Positions 11,441-23,272 of a stretch of 64,000 bases of DNA are shown here, one piece after another. Source of the stretch: Tetrapyrgos nigripes. Its lineage: Eukaryota; Basidiomycota; Agaricomycetes; Agaricales; Campanellaceae. The notes under the pieces were generated by a model. It had not been told where the DNA came from. It worked only from the letters and a program-made list of their open reading frames with translations, and ran no database searches. Numbering within the stretch: position 1 is the first letter of the stretch; each line of letters opens with the position of its first letter. The translations under genes were made by a program, and so were the position numbers. The stretch covers positions 310,001-374,000 of the forward strand of contig JAACJM010000015.1 of the NCBI GenBank assembly GCA_013368315.1. The letters run 5' to 3'.

Positions 11441-13840
11441 ATGGCTCTTTCTCGACCCTCGCTCCAGCTTGCTCCCAAATTTAGGATTTCATATACCAAG
11501 CTCCTGCAAGGCCAAGCCCCGTCTCAGATCAGCCCAAACGAAGATCCCAATGGTTTTTACTCAAATCTTCTGGTTCTGGACATCAATCGCGAGTTCCTAG
11601 AAGCAGAGCTGAACCGAATATCGAAGGAAGCCTGTCTTGGCCCTCTCAAAGTGCTTTGTAATCTCTAACTGCTTGTTTTCTTTCACTAATGTCGTTTTGA
11701 CTTCAGTAGTCGGTTCTGAATTCGTCATTCCTTGCATATTTTACCATTGCGCGAGATGCGCAACCAGAGGACGTGCGAAAGGCAAACGCACTCGAGACCT
11801 TAATTATTTTCACGAAATGCCTACTGGCAAAGAATTTTACTGGATGGGAAGTTATGGAAGTATTCGCTGGGGGAACGAATCAGAGTGATTCGTTTTTCAA
11901 GCTGTTCACGCATGTAGTTGAGACCACATTGGTGAACCCAGCGGTTCAAGGTGAGCACTTGTTGTCTATTTAGAGATTCGCATATCCATTCTGTATCGAA
12001 AAGCAACTGTCCGTCATCAGGCATTACAGTTGGCTCTCATATTTATGTGCGGCGTCGGGCAGCTCAGTCCTGGTGCCTACTTTCTTCGTAAAGACTTGTA
12101 TCCCTCACTGGTACTAGTACGTGTTTCTGTGATACGGCAATTACCTCAGGCCTCAAGCTGTCATCACAGTTCATCAAATCACCCGAAACAGATCAGTACA
12201 CGTTTGAGGCAGTGCTCCTTCTCGCTATCCTTGCCAACTTTCACAAATCCGATGCTGCCAAGTTGAATCCCTATTTGAAGCGTATCCGAGAAACCAATGA
12301 TCGTGATCTCATGGGCAAGATATGCTGGGCATCCAACTTTGCCCTTGATGCTACTGTCAAGTGGGTATCCAGTGTGAATTTAGCGGCAAAATGGTTCTAA
12401 CTTGTCATTTAGAGCATACCAGGCAATACACGATGATGATGTTACTCCGACATTTGTATCGACTCTGGGATATGTGTTCACATCCCTGCGTCCTGACCGC
12501 GCATTGGCATCAAAGCCTGTTGATCCTCCTCGGGAATTGTTCAAGGAGCAGTAAGTACTCACAAGATGATTCTCGCATAGAGATTTATTACTTTCGCAGA
12601 CCCATTGAAGCTTGCGTGATCTTACTCCCAATCTACGAGTTTATCAAGTCCAATGCTACTTTCTGTGAAGTTCTACGCGAGCAGATAACCACCAGTGCAG
12701 ACATATCCTCCAAGACAACACCTCTGCCCATTACGCTTCTTAGCTTATCTTCGTATCTACTGACCCACGCAACGTCGACATCCTCGCCACGTTCACTTGC
12801 CTATGCGAATCTCAGTCTCAGCTGTCTGCTTGCTCTTTCTGAGAACGACGATTTGATGGAAGGATTCAGTCAACCCTGGACGGGGACTATTCGTTTATGT
12901 CGGCAGGTTAGTAAAAGTTCATTTGGTGCCCTGTCTGACAAGCGCTGACATTTGCTTTATGTAGAGACTTCCCTTAATGCCTGGCCCCAGACCGGGCCGA
13001 CCACCGATCTGCGCGATGCTTGATTGTTGCGTGTTGTGGTTAAGGCATAATCTGCATAGACGTCTTGAAGTGAACTCGTACGGGTACGCCCGTGGTTTTG
13101 GTGTACTAAGTGATTTATTCATTAAACCTTTTTTTTCGAAGACATTGCATTTGGATATGTCACCGCCTGATCTGGTATTTGTCGAAGACACAGGCACGAC
13201 TAGAGTACGAGTGGAAAGAATTCTGGTCAGCGTTGTTGGGTTTATTGTCATTCTTCGCAACCAAATTCGACAGTTTGTACACTACTGGAGGTGTTGAAAA
13301 CCTGATACGAGAGGTATGCAGCTCTCTAAAAATAACGGCCCTGTTAACTGACATGACAACCAAAAAGACGATAGTATTACTCGAGCTGTGTCTGGCAGAA
13401 AGCTCGAATTTCCTACCTACTCCTCATGCCCTCCACGAGTTCGTTTACGAGCTCGTTCGCTCAACCTCAACTTTAGACAAACAAGCAACACTGCTACAAA
13501 CGTTGTCCATACCTCACTCGCCAAGGAAATCCTCACGGACCACAGTAACAGAAAATGCGGCCGCATTGCTGTCCAGCATTTTGAGCACCGTCCACTTTTA
13601 CGAGCAGAAGATAACGGACGCTCGTGCGAGGTCGGCAAATCAGGCCATGAAGGTACTCGCACGGGAGATTGATAGAGATGGGCTTCATGGGTCCAAGGAA
13701 GGGCATGAGTTAGTGCCGCCGTGAGTACCGAATTTCTCTGTGCATGTCGAGGTTGAACTGACGATGTGCACAGGCAAAGGTCAGACGATGTTCTAGGTTT
13801 CTCTCGGTACGCTTGCCAAGATGGATTGGCTCTAATGTAG
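11441..13840 (+). CDS. Dymeclin, 634 aa
   Basis: Golgi-associated peripheral protein (the human homologue is the Dyggve-Melchior-Clausen gene) involved in Golgi organisation and trafficking. Ten exons: 11441-11650, 11710-11950, 12004-12116, 12170-12360, 12413-12550, 12600-12906, 12965-13077, 13142-13313, 13368-13720 and 13774-13840. The chain is almost wholly alpha-helical with leucine-rich repeats. Recognisable dymeclin blocks: EAVLLLAILANFHKSDAAKL, PYLKRIRETN, EACVILLPIYEFIKSN, RLEYEWKEFWSALLGLLSFF and NFLPTPHALHEFVYELVRS. The start at 11441 is the first ATG in frame. The first intron uses a weak GTGCTT donor and needs the second of two AG acceptors (CAGTAG) to avoid a stop. Length is close to the usual 650-670. 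Confidence 0.9.
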
Positions 13841-14426
13841 TCGGTTTTTCTGTATCTATAATTATGCGTATCTATCGAATGTTCCAATTCCCCTACATGA
13901 TATCATGTATGAAGCATCGAGTTCTCGAACCTGGTGGTGACTGGAGTCACTGGACTGGGGTGAAGGAGAGTTCGGAGATCCGAGCAATTCTAGAGCCCAG
14001 AAAGGAAATGACAAAAAAATTTTTGTCAAGACCTTTTTGTGCACAACCGAGTAATGATATAGGCCGGCCTTACCGTTTCTAACGCTGTCTGCCTCCTCCT
14101 CAAGCTGATGTCCGCTGTGTAGCGCTGGATTCTGTGGCTGACCACCCCTTTTTCATCCCTGTTCCAGTACACAATGTAGCCAAAAGCTTTGCGGCCAGGG
14201 GCTCGAGGTCAAGGTGCGGAAATACCACCATACTATTTCCCGGTTCAAACTCCCGCACTGCTCACCTCTCGGTCCCGCTTCGATAAGATAAGATTCTTAT
14301 TACTCGGTGAATAACTCAGTGAACGTCTTTTTGGCGGTTACGTGCAAGAAAATTAATCGTGCTTTCCTATCCAACTCTCCTTATTTCTTCTCCCTCACCA
14401 CCACCACCTCCTTCCATACCTTCTCC
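13841..14426. other. Intergenic region between dymeclin and GCV2
   Basis: About 585 bp. It holds the dymeclin 3' flank and the GCV2 promoter, with pyrimidine-rich sequence at 14370-14425 just before the GCV2 ATG, a common fungal leader feature. No gene seen. Confidence 0.5.
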
Positions 14427-17400
14427 ATGGCGCGTCTGGGCTTTGCCCTACGGCTAACCCGTTCCTCTGCTACCCCTAAGCACGTCCGGACGTTGGCTAG
14501 TGTACACCGAGCTAGCTCGATTTTTGCTCCTCATGATGAATTTCCAGAGAGGCATATAGGTCCGGACGACCAGGAGACAGCGAGTATGCTCTCCAAACTC
14601 GGATACAAGTCTATGGATGCCTTCGTTGGCGATACCGTACCTCCGAAAATTAGGGTTCCTACCTCGGACATCAGTAACGACACCATTGCTGCATTCAGTG
14701 AATCGCAGCTTCATGCACGAGCAAAATCTTTGGGAGCGCAGAACAAGCCTTTCAAAAGCTACATCGGTATGGGTTATCACAATGCGGTCGTACCTCCTGT
14801 TATTTTGCGCAATGTGAGTTGTGGTCATTTAGTGCGTTCAAGTTATCTGATGACTGCTCTAGGTGATTGAAAATCCACAATGGTATACTCCTTACACTCC
14901 TTATCAGCCAGAAGTTGCTCAGGGTACGTCAATAACGTTTTTAGCATATTTCCTCCTTTCGCTGACTCTATAGCAGGTCGTCTGGAATCTCTGGTCAACT
15001 TCCAGACCATGGTTATGTCGCTTACGTCAATGGATATCGCAAATGCATCCATGCTCGATGAGGCAACAGCAGCGGCAGAAGGAATGGTCATGGCTTTCGT
15101 TGCATCCAATCAGAAGAAGAAGAAATTTTTGGTTGACTCCGGTGTTCTTCCGCAAACGATTGCCGTGCTCCGTACTCGTGCAAAGGGTTTTGGTATCGAA
15201 CTGGTCATTGCGGACGCGTCGTCTGCTATCGAGGATTCTGCTCTTCGTTCGGAGATATGTGGTGTCTTGGTCCAGTATCCGGATGTTAACGGACATGTGA
15301 AAGATTTCGGTGCTTTGGCAGAGTCGGCACACTCAGCAGGAGCACTGTTGGTTTGCGGAACAGATCTTCTCGCTCTCACTATGCTCAAGCCTCCTGGTGA
15401 ATGGGGTGCTGATATCGTCCTCGGAAATTCTGCTCGATTTGGTGTCCCTGCAGGTTATGGTGGACCACACGGCGCTTTCTTTGCTGTGACGGACAAGCTG
15501 AAGAGGAAGATGCCTGGAAGACTGATCGGTCGCAGTCGTGATACCACTGGTAAACCCGCGTACAGGTTGGCTTTGCAAAGTGAGTTTGCAGCCCCTATAT
15601 AAGGAAAATGATGGATTAATCGTCTATCTAGCTCGCGAACAGCACATCAGACGTGAAAAGGCTACCAGTAACATCTGTACCAGTCAGGCGTTGCTCGCAA
15701 ACATGGCTGCTATGTATGCTGTGTACCATGGCCCTGCAGGATTAGCACGTATTGCGGACAAGGTGCACGGTTTCACTCAGGTTTTTAAGTCGGCAATCCA
15801 GTCAGTTGGATATAAAGTCTCCAATCCCACCTCCTTCGACACCATCACTGTCAATGTAACCTCCGTCACTAAGTCTGCAGATGCTCTTCACGAGGCTTCC
15901 GCTGCTGCCGGTATCAACCTCCGTCGAGTCGATAACGAGCATGTTGGAGTTACCTTTGACGAGAGTGTCACTCCCCAGGAGTTGGTTAAACTGGTCAACG
16001 TTTTCGCCTCTGCTGCTTCTTCGCCTTCTGTCTCCTTGTCCGATCTGAAGGAACCTGCGGGTTCTTCGATCCCTCCTGCACTCAAGCGTACATCGCCATA
16101 CCTTCATCATCCGGTTTTCAACAAGCATCACTCGGAGACAGAGATGTTGCGGTACATCAACCATCTTGCTTCCAAGGACATTGGCTTGTGCACTCCATGA
16201 TACCTCTCGGCAGCTGTACCATGAAGCTCAACAGCACCAGCAGTATGATTCCTTTGACCTGGCCTGAATTCAGCAACGTTCATCCGTTTGTCCCGTATGA
16301 TCAGGTCAAGGGGTACCATACCATCATCAAGGTATATACATTTCTGAACTTTTTTGTGCCAGTATCTGACCATCACGCATTTCATCAGGAACTCGAGCAA
16401 GATTTGGCGAAGATTACTGGTTTCCACTCGACGTCATTGCAACCAAACTCTGGGGCTGCTGGTGAATACGCTGGGCTGTCTGTCATCAGGGCATACCACG
16501 AATCTCGTGGAGAGGGACACCGAGATATTTGCTTGATTCCCATTAGTGCACACGGAACGAACCCTGCAGTATGTATACCTTCGTCTCGTCTCGCCTCCAG
16601 ATACTAACGGTCTTACAGTCTGCAGTCATGGCCGGTTTGAAGGTGGTACCGATCAAGTCTCTTCCCGATGGTAGCCTTGATCTAGAGGATTTGAAAGCCA
16701 AGGCCGAGAAACATAAGGACAATCTTGCTGCCTTCATGGTTGGTTGTCCTATCATCAACCCAGGCAGTTGTGTTGACAATTTTTTACAGATCACCTATCC
16801 ATCAACGTTTGGTGTCTTTGAGGAGGGTGTGCAGGATGCTTGCAAGATCATTCATGACAACGGAGGACAAGTTTACTTGGACGGTGCGTAAACCAATGGC
16901 TTCTATTTCGAGTATCTCACTTAACTTCTGCATTAGGCGCGAACTTGAACGCTCAAATTGGTTTGACCAACCCAGCTACATGTGGTGGTGATGTCTGTCA
17001 TATGAACTTGCACAAGACGTTTGCCATGTACGTCGTATCGAAGTTCATGTTTTTTTTTGTCTTACTAACAGCCCTTCAGCCCTCACGGTGGAGGGGGACC
17101 AGGTGTCGGACCCATCTGTGTCGCTGAACATCTTACACCTTTCCTTCCTTCTCATCCCGCAATGCCTGAGATAGAAGACAAAACCATCGACGCTGTCTCT
17201 GCAGCACCCTTTGGAAGTTCCTCCATTCACCTTATCTCTTGGGCATACATCAAGATGCTCGGTGGTCAGGGTCTCAGTGAATCCTCCAAGATCGCTCTGC
17301 TGAACGCAAACTACATGGCTGTCCGCCTCTCTGGACATTACAGCCTGCGTTATAAAAATCAGAATGGTCGCGTAGCACACGAGTTACTCATTGACCTGGC

Positions 17401-18048
17401 CGAGTTCGACAAAGCGGCGGGACTGAAGGTACCTGACTTTGCCAAGCGTCTTCAAGATTATGGATTCCACCCACCCACATGCTCTTGGCCCATCTCAACG
17501 TGCATGTTGATTGAGCCTACTGAATCAGAAACTTTGGAGGAGATCGATAGGCATGTTTCTGCGAGTGCCTGTACGTTCTTGAGCTAATGCACGTCCATCA
17601 GATTCTGTGACGCCATGATTCAAATTCGCAAGGAGGCTGAAGATATCATTACTGGAAAACAGCCTAAGGACAACAATCTACTCAAGAACGCACCTCATCC
17701 GCCATCTGTTATTGCTCTCTCCGACGCAGAATGGAACAGGTTTGCACTTTTTCAAAATGAGCTGCTTCCTCCATCTTAATAAATCCTCACAGACCATACA
17801 CGCGTCGTGAAGCAGCATATCCTTTACCCTACCTAGAAGAAAAGAAGTTTTGGCCTACAGTGTCTCGTATTGACGATGGTGAGTTTTGTGTGTGAATGTA
17901 GGTAACTGCGTACTCATGATTCCTCCTCAACAGCTTATGGCGACCTGAACCTGATTGTAAGTGGTACTCTTACTACATCATCCTTGACTTGAGACTGAGT
18001 TTCTTTCAGTGTGACTGTCCCTCTGTAGAAGAACTGGCTTCCCTTTGA
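14427..18048 (+). CDS. GCV2: Glycine dehydrogenase (decarboxylating), glycine cleavage system P-protein, about 997 aa; one apparent frameshift
   Basis: Mitochondrial PLP enzyme that decarboxylates glycine and loads the aminomethyl group on the H-protein. Thirteen exons: 14427-14813, 14863-14923, 14977-15579, 15632-16331, 16389-16568, 16619-16738, 16790-16883, 16937-17027, 17080-17550, 17602-17739, 17793-17878, 17934-17956 and 18010-18048. The N-terminus is Arg/Thr-rich, fitting a mitochondrial presequence, followed by RHIGPDDQE. Family blocks: [47 protein letters not shown], the PLP lysine in HMNLHKTF (about residue 742) and PHGGGGPG. At 16187-16190 the frame is lost: GL is followed by TG instead of GTG before CAC (expected LVHSM). 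One missing G restores both the protein and the downstream phase. The 17551-17601 intron has a GC donor (AG|GCATGT). The 51-nt intron at 16739-16789 has no stop and is in frame. Confidence 0.93.
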
Positions 18049-18212
18049 TAGACTTGTGGACTTGCTTTTGTAGTTTATTCCATTCGGAACTTGTACATTG
18101 CATCTAGCGCTGCTCAACCAGGCATCTCTAATTCTGCTATATCCTTTATACTAATGTTGTGATTATATTGGGCATACTTTTGGTATTACATTAATATAGA
18201 CATAACGCATCT

Positions 18213-20489
18213 TTACGACGACTCTAGATCCCCTCCATCTTCCGTATTCGGACGGGCTTGTGCTTTTAGTTCCTCGTAGAGCTCTGGCTGATGCTTTTGT
18301 ATACGACTGAACATCTGCGACCGAAGCGCCGTCCCCTTCAGACTCTCCTGATGTAAAATGATGTTGGCCGTACGAACCTCCGGTTTAACACCATTGGCAG
18401 TCATCTCGACACACAAAGCTTTGAGAGCAGTATTGAGGTCGCCGACTGTACAAAGCGCTGCGATGTAGCTGTTCCAGTTGTCCAGGGAAAACCGAAAGTT
18501 TCTCTTCCTCAGCCGCTCATATGTTTCGCGAGTGAACCGTAATGAACCGAACCGTCGACATGTTTGAAAGACGGTGCTAACGGTGTCGTTGTCGTATCGT
18601 CTCCAAGTGTACATCTGGTCCCATAGTCGAAGGACATCCGCGTGGCAATCAAGCCGGGAGTACGTATCGAGGAGTTGGTTCCAAAGACGGGTGTCGGGGA
18701 AAAAGGATGATTCGAGGGTGATGAGGTCGTGTACTCGTTTGGTGGCAGCTACCAATTTGCCGCTGAGGACGCGGTATTCTACTCTTCGATGAGAAAGGGT
18801 TCCAGCTCGACCAAGGAGTCGTAATATGATGATATAGACAGAAGAAGTCGCAGGGAAACCTGCAGTCTTCATGTCTTTAACGATGGAGAAGTAAATGGTG
18901 AGTGGGGGGACGTGGAAATTTTGCTGGAGACAGAAGAGACAAAAGCCTTCAAGGACCTGTTCGTAACCTTGGGCATCCAAGCCGAACCGGTACGCTTTGT
19001 ATACTTCCAAAGCTCCCTGATAAGCACTGGCCTGGTTCATCTCCGTGAGGATCATGGAAGTAACCATGCTGCTGATGGGTACGTCCCGAGCTTTGAGCTC
19101 TTTCATGATGATCTCGGTGAGGTTTGTATCCTGCAACTTGGATAACGCCTTCAACATCATCTGATGGATTTCGAGATCCAAAGGAGAGGTCTCCGGCAGA
19201 GCATTAGAGCAAAATTCGGTGTAGACATCCAAACCATGATCTGCCAAAGCCTCGGAGGGAGCCTTGTCAGAATTGAAGATCCCTTTGAGAATAGGTCCAA
19301 CAACGCTTGCTTCTGGTTGGACTCCAGCCGCCAAAGCTTGCTGGTAGATGACGAGGGCGTTCTCCAACTGACCCGCCTTCACGTTGTTGGTGATCAAGGT
19401 GTTCCAATTCTGTGTAGTCGGGTCCATACCCAGAGTGTCAGCAATCATTTCCATGTTAGAAACGGTGTAACACCCTCGGAGGAGAGCGCTGAAGATGTTG
19501 GAGGAAGGAGACCCGCCCTGCTGCACGTAGTCACCATACGTTTGCAAACGAGTCTTGAAGTTCTGTGAACCATCGGATAGCCGGGAAATCCACTGGTTCT
19601 CTAGGACTTGTTCTGGACCGACAGCGTATTCGTAAACGGAGTTGTACGCGACAACGACGTCCAGTGCGTATCTATCCAAACCCGCTGTCGAGTACAGAGA
19701 CTCTAAGAACTGTAGAAAGTCGGGATCATGGGGGGTTCCAGCATCTCGCATATCGTGAAGGATGGGAATGACGAGAGCAGCAGGGGATTTGTTCTCCGTC
19801 ATCTTCCACGCTCCGCGCACGAAAATCTTGTAAGTCTCGGTATTCGGTACAAAGCCAGCCTTCCACATAGACTGAACCAAATTCCGCATGAACTTGATCG
19901 ACGCAAACTCTGGACACGCTTCGAGGAACATATGATAGTGCTCCAATGTCGGAATGACACCTCCGGGCTTCTTTGGCATGTTCTGTAACCAACGATGAAT
20001 GGTCTGCATATTTTTGCGTTGAATGAGGCGGCGAATAATGATAGAATGGGTTTGGGAGTCGGGAGGTACTTGGAATACGTCGGCCATACCTGTTAAAATG
20101 TCGTCAATGAGCTGAAGGTCGATTGGCCGCCCTGACGTAGCCAATGCGTCCAGCATAACTTCAAATTTCTCCCTGGAAAGTATATCTTGGACACGTATTC
20201 CGTATATCTCCTGGGATGTGCTCGGGGAATCCTCCGGGTTCAGAGAACGAGCCTGGCTGATTTGCCATACCAGCGCAGGATAATATCGGTGAATGACCTC
20301 CAATTGACCGGGAGATTTCTTCAGTTCACCCCGACAGTTTTGCAGTTTGCTATGACCGACTTCATTGTGCCCAGTAAGGACAATGAACCGTGTCAGAGGC
20401 GCAGGTAGACGCGTGAGGAGATGAGGATGTCTATAATGGTTTCTGGGAAGTGTTCGGCCTAGTCTGAAGAGTGCCGCGCGTAGGGACAT
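18213..20489 (-). CDS. Mitochondrial pentatricopeptide repeat (PPR) protein, 758 aa
   Basis: Intronless gene, unusual in this window. The N-terminus (MSLRAALFRLGRTLPRNHYR) is rich in Arg, Leu and Ser and lacks acids, as in a mitochondrial presequence. The rest is a helical array with PPR-like pairs: TYKIFVRGAWKM and ALVIPILHDMRDAGTPHD, WNTLITNNVKAGQLENALVI then QQALAAGVQPE, YIIILRLLGRAG, WNSYIAALCTVGDLNTALKA and EMTANGVKPE. Such proteins bind organelle RNA and act in its processing, stability or translation; the particular target cannot be told. Stop codon lies 164 bp from that of GCV2 (convergent); start is 179 bp from Sec61 gamma (divergent). Confidence 0.88.
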   Translation of the reverse strand: MSLRAALFRLGRTLPRNHYRHPHLLTRLPAPLTRFIVLTGHNEVGHSKLQNCRGELKKSPGQLEVIHRYYPALVWQISQARSLNPEDSPSTSQEIYGIRVQDILSREKFEVMLDALATSGRPIDLQLIDDILTGMADVFQVPPDSQTHSIIIRRLIQRKNMQTIHRWLQNMPKKPGGVIPTLEHYHMFLEACPEFASIKFMRNLVQSMWKAGFVPNTETYKIFVRGAWKMTENKSPAALVIPILHDMRDAGTPHDPDFLQFLESLYSTAGLDRYALDVVVAYNSVYEYAVGPEQVLENQWISRLSDGSQNFKTRLQTYGDYVQQGGSPSSNIFSALLRGCYTVSNMEMIADTLGMDPTTQNWNTLITNNVKAGQLENALVIYQQALAAGVQPEASVVGPILKGIFNSDKAPSEALADHGLDVYTEFCSNALPETSPLDLEIHQMMLKALSKLQDTNLTEIIMKELKARDVPISSMVTSMILTEMNQASAYQGALEVYKAYRFGLDAQGYEQVLEGFCLFCLQQNFHVPPLTIYFSIVKDMKTAGFPATSSVYIIILRLLGRAGTLSHRRVEYRVLSGKLVAATKRVHDLITLESSFFPDTRLWNQLLDTYSRLDCHADVLRLWDQMYTWRRYDNDTVSTVFQTCRRFGSLRFTRETYERLRKRNFRFSLDNWNSYIAALCTVGDLNTALKALCVEMTANGVKPEVRTANIILHQESLKGTALRSQMFSRIQKHQPELYEELKAQARPNTEDGGDLESS

Positions 20490-20668
20490 TCATGCGGGCT
20501 AGTAAAAGAGTAAGTTTTTGAAGAAATAGCATTAGACTGAAAGGGGAGCTTGCCTTGGGGGGAGTGTATACGTGTTCACTCGACCGGACAGAAAATCGGC
20601 CGTGCGAACGTGGTCCTCCTTAATTTCTTGCCAGCAAATCCGTACTCTCCTTTACCCAATCCTCAATC

Positions 20669-21090
20669 ATGTCTGACAAAGTGCGCGAATTCGTCGAGAT
20701 TCCCCAGCAGTTCATCCAGGACGGAAACCAGGTGCGTCTGCTGTATGTTTCGGGTCAGGTTTTGAGTCTCATTTCCGACTGGTCAGTTCTTGGCTCGTTG
20801 CACAAAACCCTCTCAAAAAGGTCGGCTTTCTCCAAAATATTGCGCGCCATTATCTCATTTTTCATCTCAGAGTTCCTGCAGATTTGCAGGGCTGTAGCCG
20901 TGGGCTTTGCGGTTATGGGATTCATTGGTTACTTTGTTAAACTCATCCACATACCTATGTACGTGTCCTCATTCCTTGCGCTCAAAACGTGTGCTAATAC
21001 CCTCCCGCAGTAACAACATCCTCGTGTACGTCCTTTTCCTATCATTTACTCAACTTCTTACTTACACTAGTCAACAGTGGAGGTGCATAG
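20669..21090 (+). CDS. SSS1: Protein translocation channel subunit Sec61 gamma / Sss1, 70 aa
   Basis: Small tail-anchored subunit of the ER translocon. Five exons, some tiny: 20669-20731, 20787-20820, 20871-20958, 21011-21025 and 21078-21090. The joined protein reads [31 protein letters not shown], then the transmembrane segment [20 protein letters not shown] and ends NNILVGGA, a textbook match over its full length. Four introns in 213 coding bases is dense even for this genome. It diverges from the PPR gene and converges on the receptor-like gene with 81 bp between stops. Confidence 0.95.
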
Positions 21091-21171
21091 GCCGGCCTGT
21101 CTATATTACATTTTACCTTTACATGGAGTTGTATGAATATACTGGATACATATTAGTCCATGTTTCGGCCT

Positions 21172-22973
21172 TCAGAACGTCCCGCGTACTGTGTCTCGAC
21201 CACCAAACATATTTTCCGCAAACGGCCTCTCTGAAACCGATAGTCTTGGGCTGGCTGTTATGGGCTTCGAATACACAGTCATATCCGAAGAAGTTGTCGA
21301 TGTTTGCCTAACATGTAATCCAGGCTTGTCGCTTGACGGCTGGCGTCTCCAGAAACACCATACTCTCAACAGGTTCTGTTCTTCGCGTCAATAATTGAAC
21401 GACTCTGTAACTCCAAGTGACCGACCTGTTGAGACCCAAACGTGATCACAGCAGCTAGAGGAACTACATACAAGGCTTTCAGGTCTTGTGCATGTTAACA
21501 CCTTCGAGGACACTTACGCGATGCTTGCATCATATAGGGATACGATGACAGGTCATTCGACATGAAAGACACGCCAATACTGTTGTTGCATCATGCAGGT
21601 TAGCAGTAGTCTAAAGCATCACAAAATTCAGATTATACTCACCACAAGACCAACAACGCCACAACACTAAAAATCATCACTCGCACTGCGAGAGAAGCTG
21701 GAAAGGTCTTATCAGTCAGAGGAAAAGCATCCGACGCTTTTCTTCGTGTCTTGATGTATTTGACCATGATGGCGACTTGGAATATGATTACGACGACGAC
21801 GATGGCGGTACAATAGGCAGGGATGCTATAGCGAGAGCTGAGGATGGACAGGATATTTGATGGGGTCTCGTCAATACGCTGCCTTGAGAGCTTTCTGCAC
21901 TATTATGAAAGCCACTTACAACTCGTCTCTGTCCATGGAGCAGTAAAGCTCGTTCAAACCGGTTGAATTTTGATATCGGGTTCCATACTGTGAATCGTTA
22001 ATCGAACCCCAAGGCAACACAAGCAATCCACGCACTAGATAAGAAGCCAGCCCAAATGCAAAGAAGACGATATATGGGAGAATGATTAAAAAAGCCTGCC
22101 AGTGCTGGTCAAAAACAGAACGAGCATCATCTTACCCAGTTATTGGGACTCACTAGAATAAGACGGTGACGACGAGTTTCACTCAGTGTTGGCTTGAAAA
22201 TTGAACTTGTTGACGGCGCTCGTTGGAGAGAAAACCATATCTGCACAAGTAGGCGGGACAGTCAAGCTTAATGAAGCCTATTGAGAGGGAGGAGGATTTG
22301 CTCACCTGAGCGACTGTTATCAATGCAGCAGTGGCCGCTCTGAAAACCAGTCAATTTTTCTGATCAGGTTGGTTGTCAACAGAGGCCAAGGGCTACATAC
22401 AGGGCAGGAACACCGTCTACTAGGACAGCCTGGACACGACATAACGGACCCACATAGTCCGGATCTCTTTTGTGATGACTACTATACAGTCTGGAAAATA
22501 TCATGAATTCGTTAGTCAGGAGGAAATACGGTGTACTAAACACTCACTGAAGACTATACGATACAGAATAAATCAACCAAGTAACTGAGAAATTAACGAT
22601 TGTCGGATGGAAGTGGACGGTTTTCGCGAAAGAGTTAGTCAAGAGGATTAGAACGATTCCCACTTGACCTATTAGGTGAAGAGTGATGAAGGGTACCCAG
22701 AGGTGTCCCAATTTCGGTTTGGCGCTAGGCAGGTCTGTATGAGGATATAGATAGGGGTCGTCCGCGTCTGAATGCCTGAGATAGAATAGAAGGAAAGGTT
22801 AAAGCGTACCAGGTTGCATCGGAGACGTCAGTAATGGAAACAAGGAAAAGTAACGGAAACAAGGAAAAGAAAGGGAGTTGTGGGGGTGCGGGAAGCAACT
22901 CGAGAACAAGAACGTCCCAAAGGGCACCTAGGACACCTACACAAGATATTGAGTTCATATGTATGACAATCAT
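21172..22973 (-). CDS. Seven-transmembrane receptor-like hypothetical protein, about 448 aa
   Basis: Not assigned to a named family; looks like one of the many orphan fungal GPCR-like proteins. Ten exons: 22973-22810, 22775-22548, 22490-22401, 22339-22306, 22240-22154, 22095-21920, 21894-21643, 21579-21518, 21475-21426 and 21375-21172, with uniform phase. Hydrophobic segments in order: WVPFITLHLIGQVGIVLILL, IVNFSVTWLIYSVSYSL, ALAATAALITVAQIWF, LIILPYIVFFAFGLASYLV, YCTAIVVVVIIFQVAIMV, VRVMIFSVVALLVL and PLYVVPLAAVITFG. After them comes a Ser/Arg-rich cytoplasmic tail of about 70 residues. A possible glycosylation site (NST) lies in the large loop after the fourth segment. The start is uncertain: ATGs at 22973 and 22958 share the frame, and a shorter 5' end is possible. 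It is not a Ste3-type pheromone receptor by eye. Confidence 0.65.
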
Positions 22974-23272
22974 GCATCATTTTCGCTGATTTACATCCGT
23001 ATGTGTTGATAGATATCCGTCAGGTCATTGGAGCTACTAATTGTTTGAAGCTCCGGCTCTGAAACCGTCCAACCCGATGCGTGACAGTCGAAATGCAACT
23101 GTATTGCACAGAGAACATGTTCAGCCTCATCGAACCGACCGATGCGAACAGATACCGCTGAAGAACAAGGCCAATATCTTGATATCATTCCGTTGGTTGA
23201 TTTGGCTGATCAAATCAGGCAGATTAATTCCACGGGATAGGATAGCAAAACTCCAACATCAAATTATTGACA

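Noticed and set aside
14228..14270. tRNA B-box-like GGTTCAAACTCC upstream of GCV2
   Set aside because: No A-box and no acceptor or anticodon stem can be paired at the right distance.
14427..18048. GCV2 as a pseudogene
   Set aside because: Only one base is missing over nearly 1000 codons, all catalytic motifs and 12 introns are intact; error is more likely than decay.
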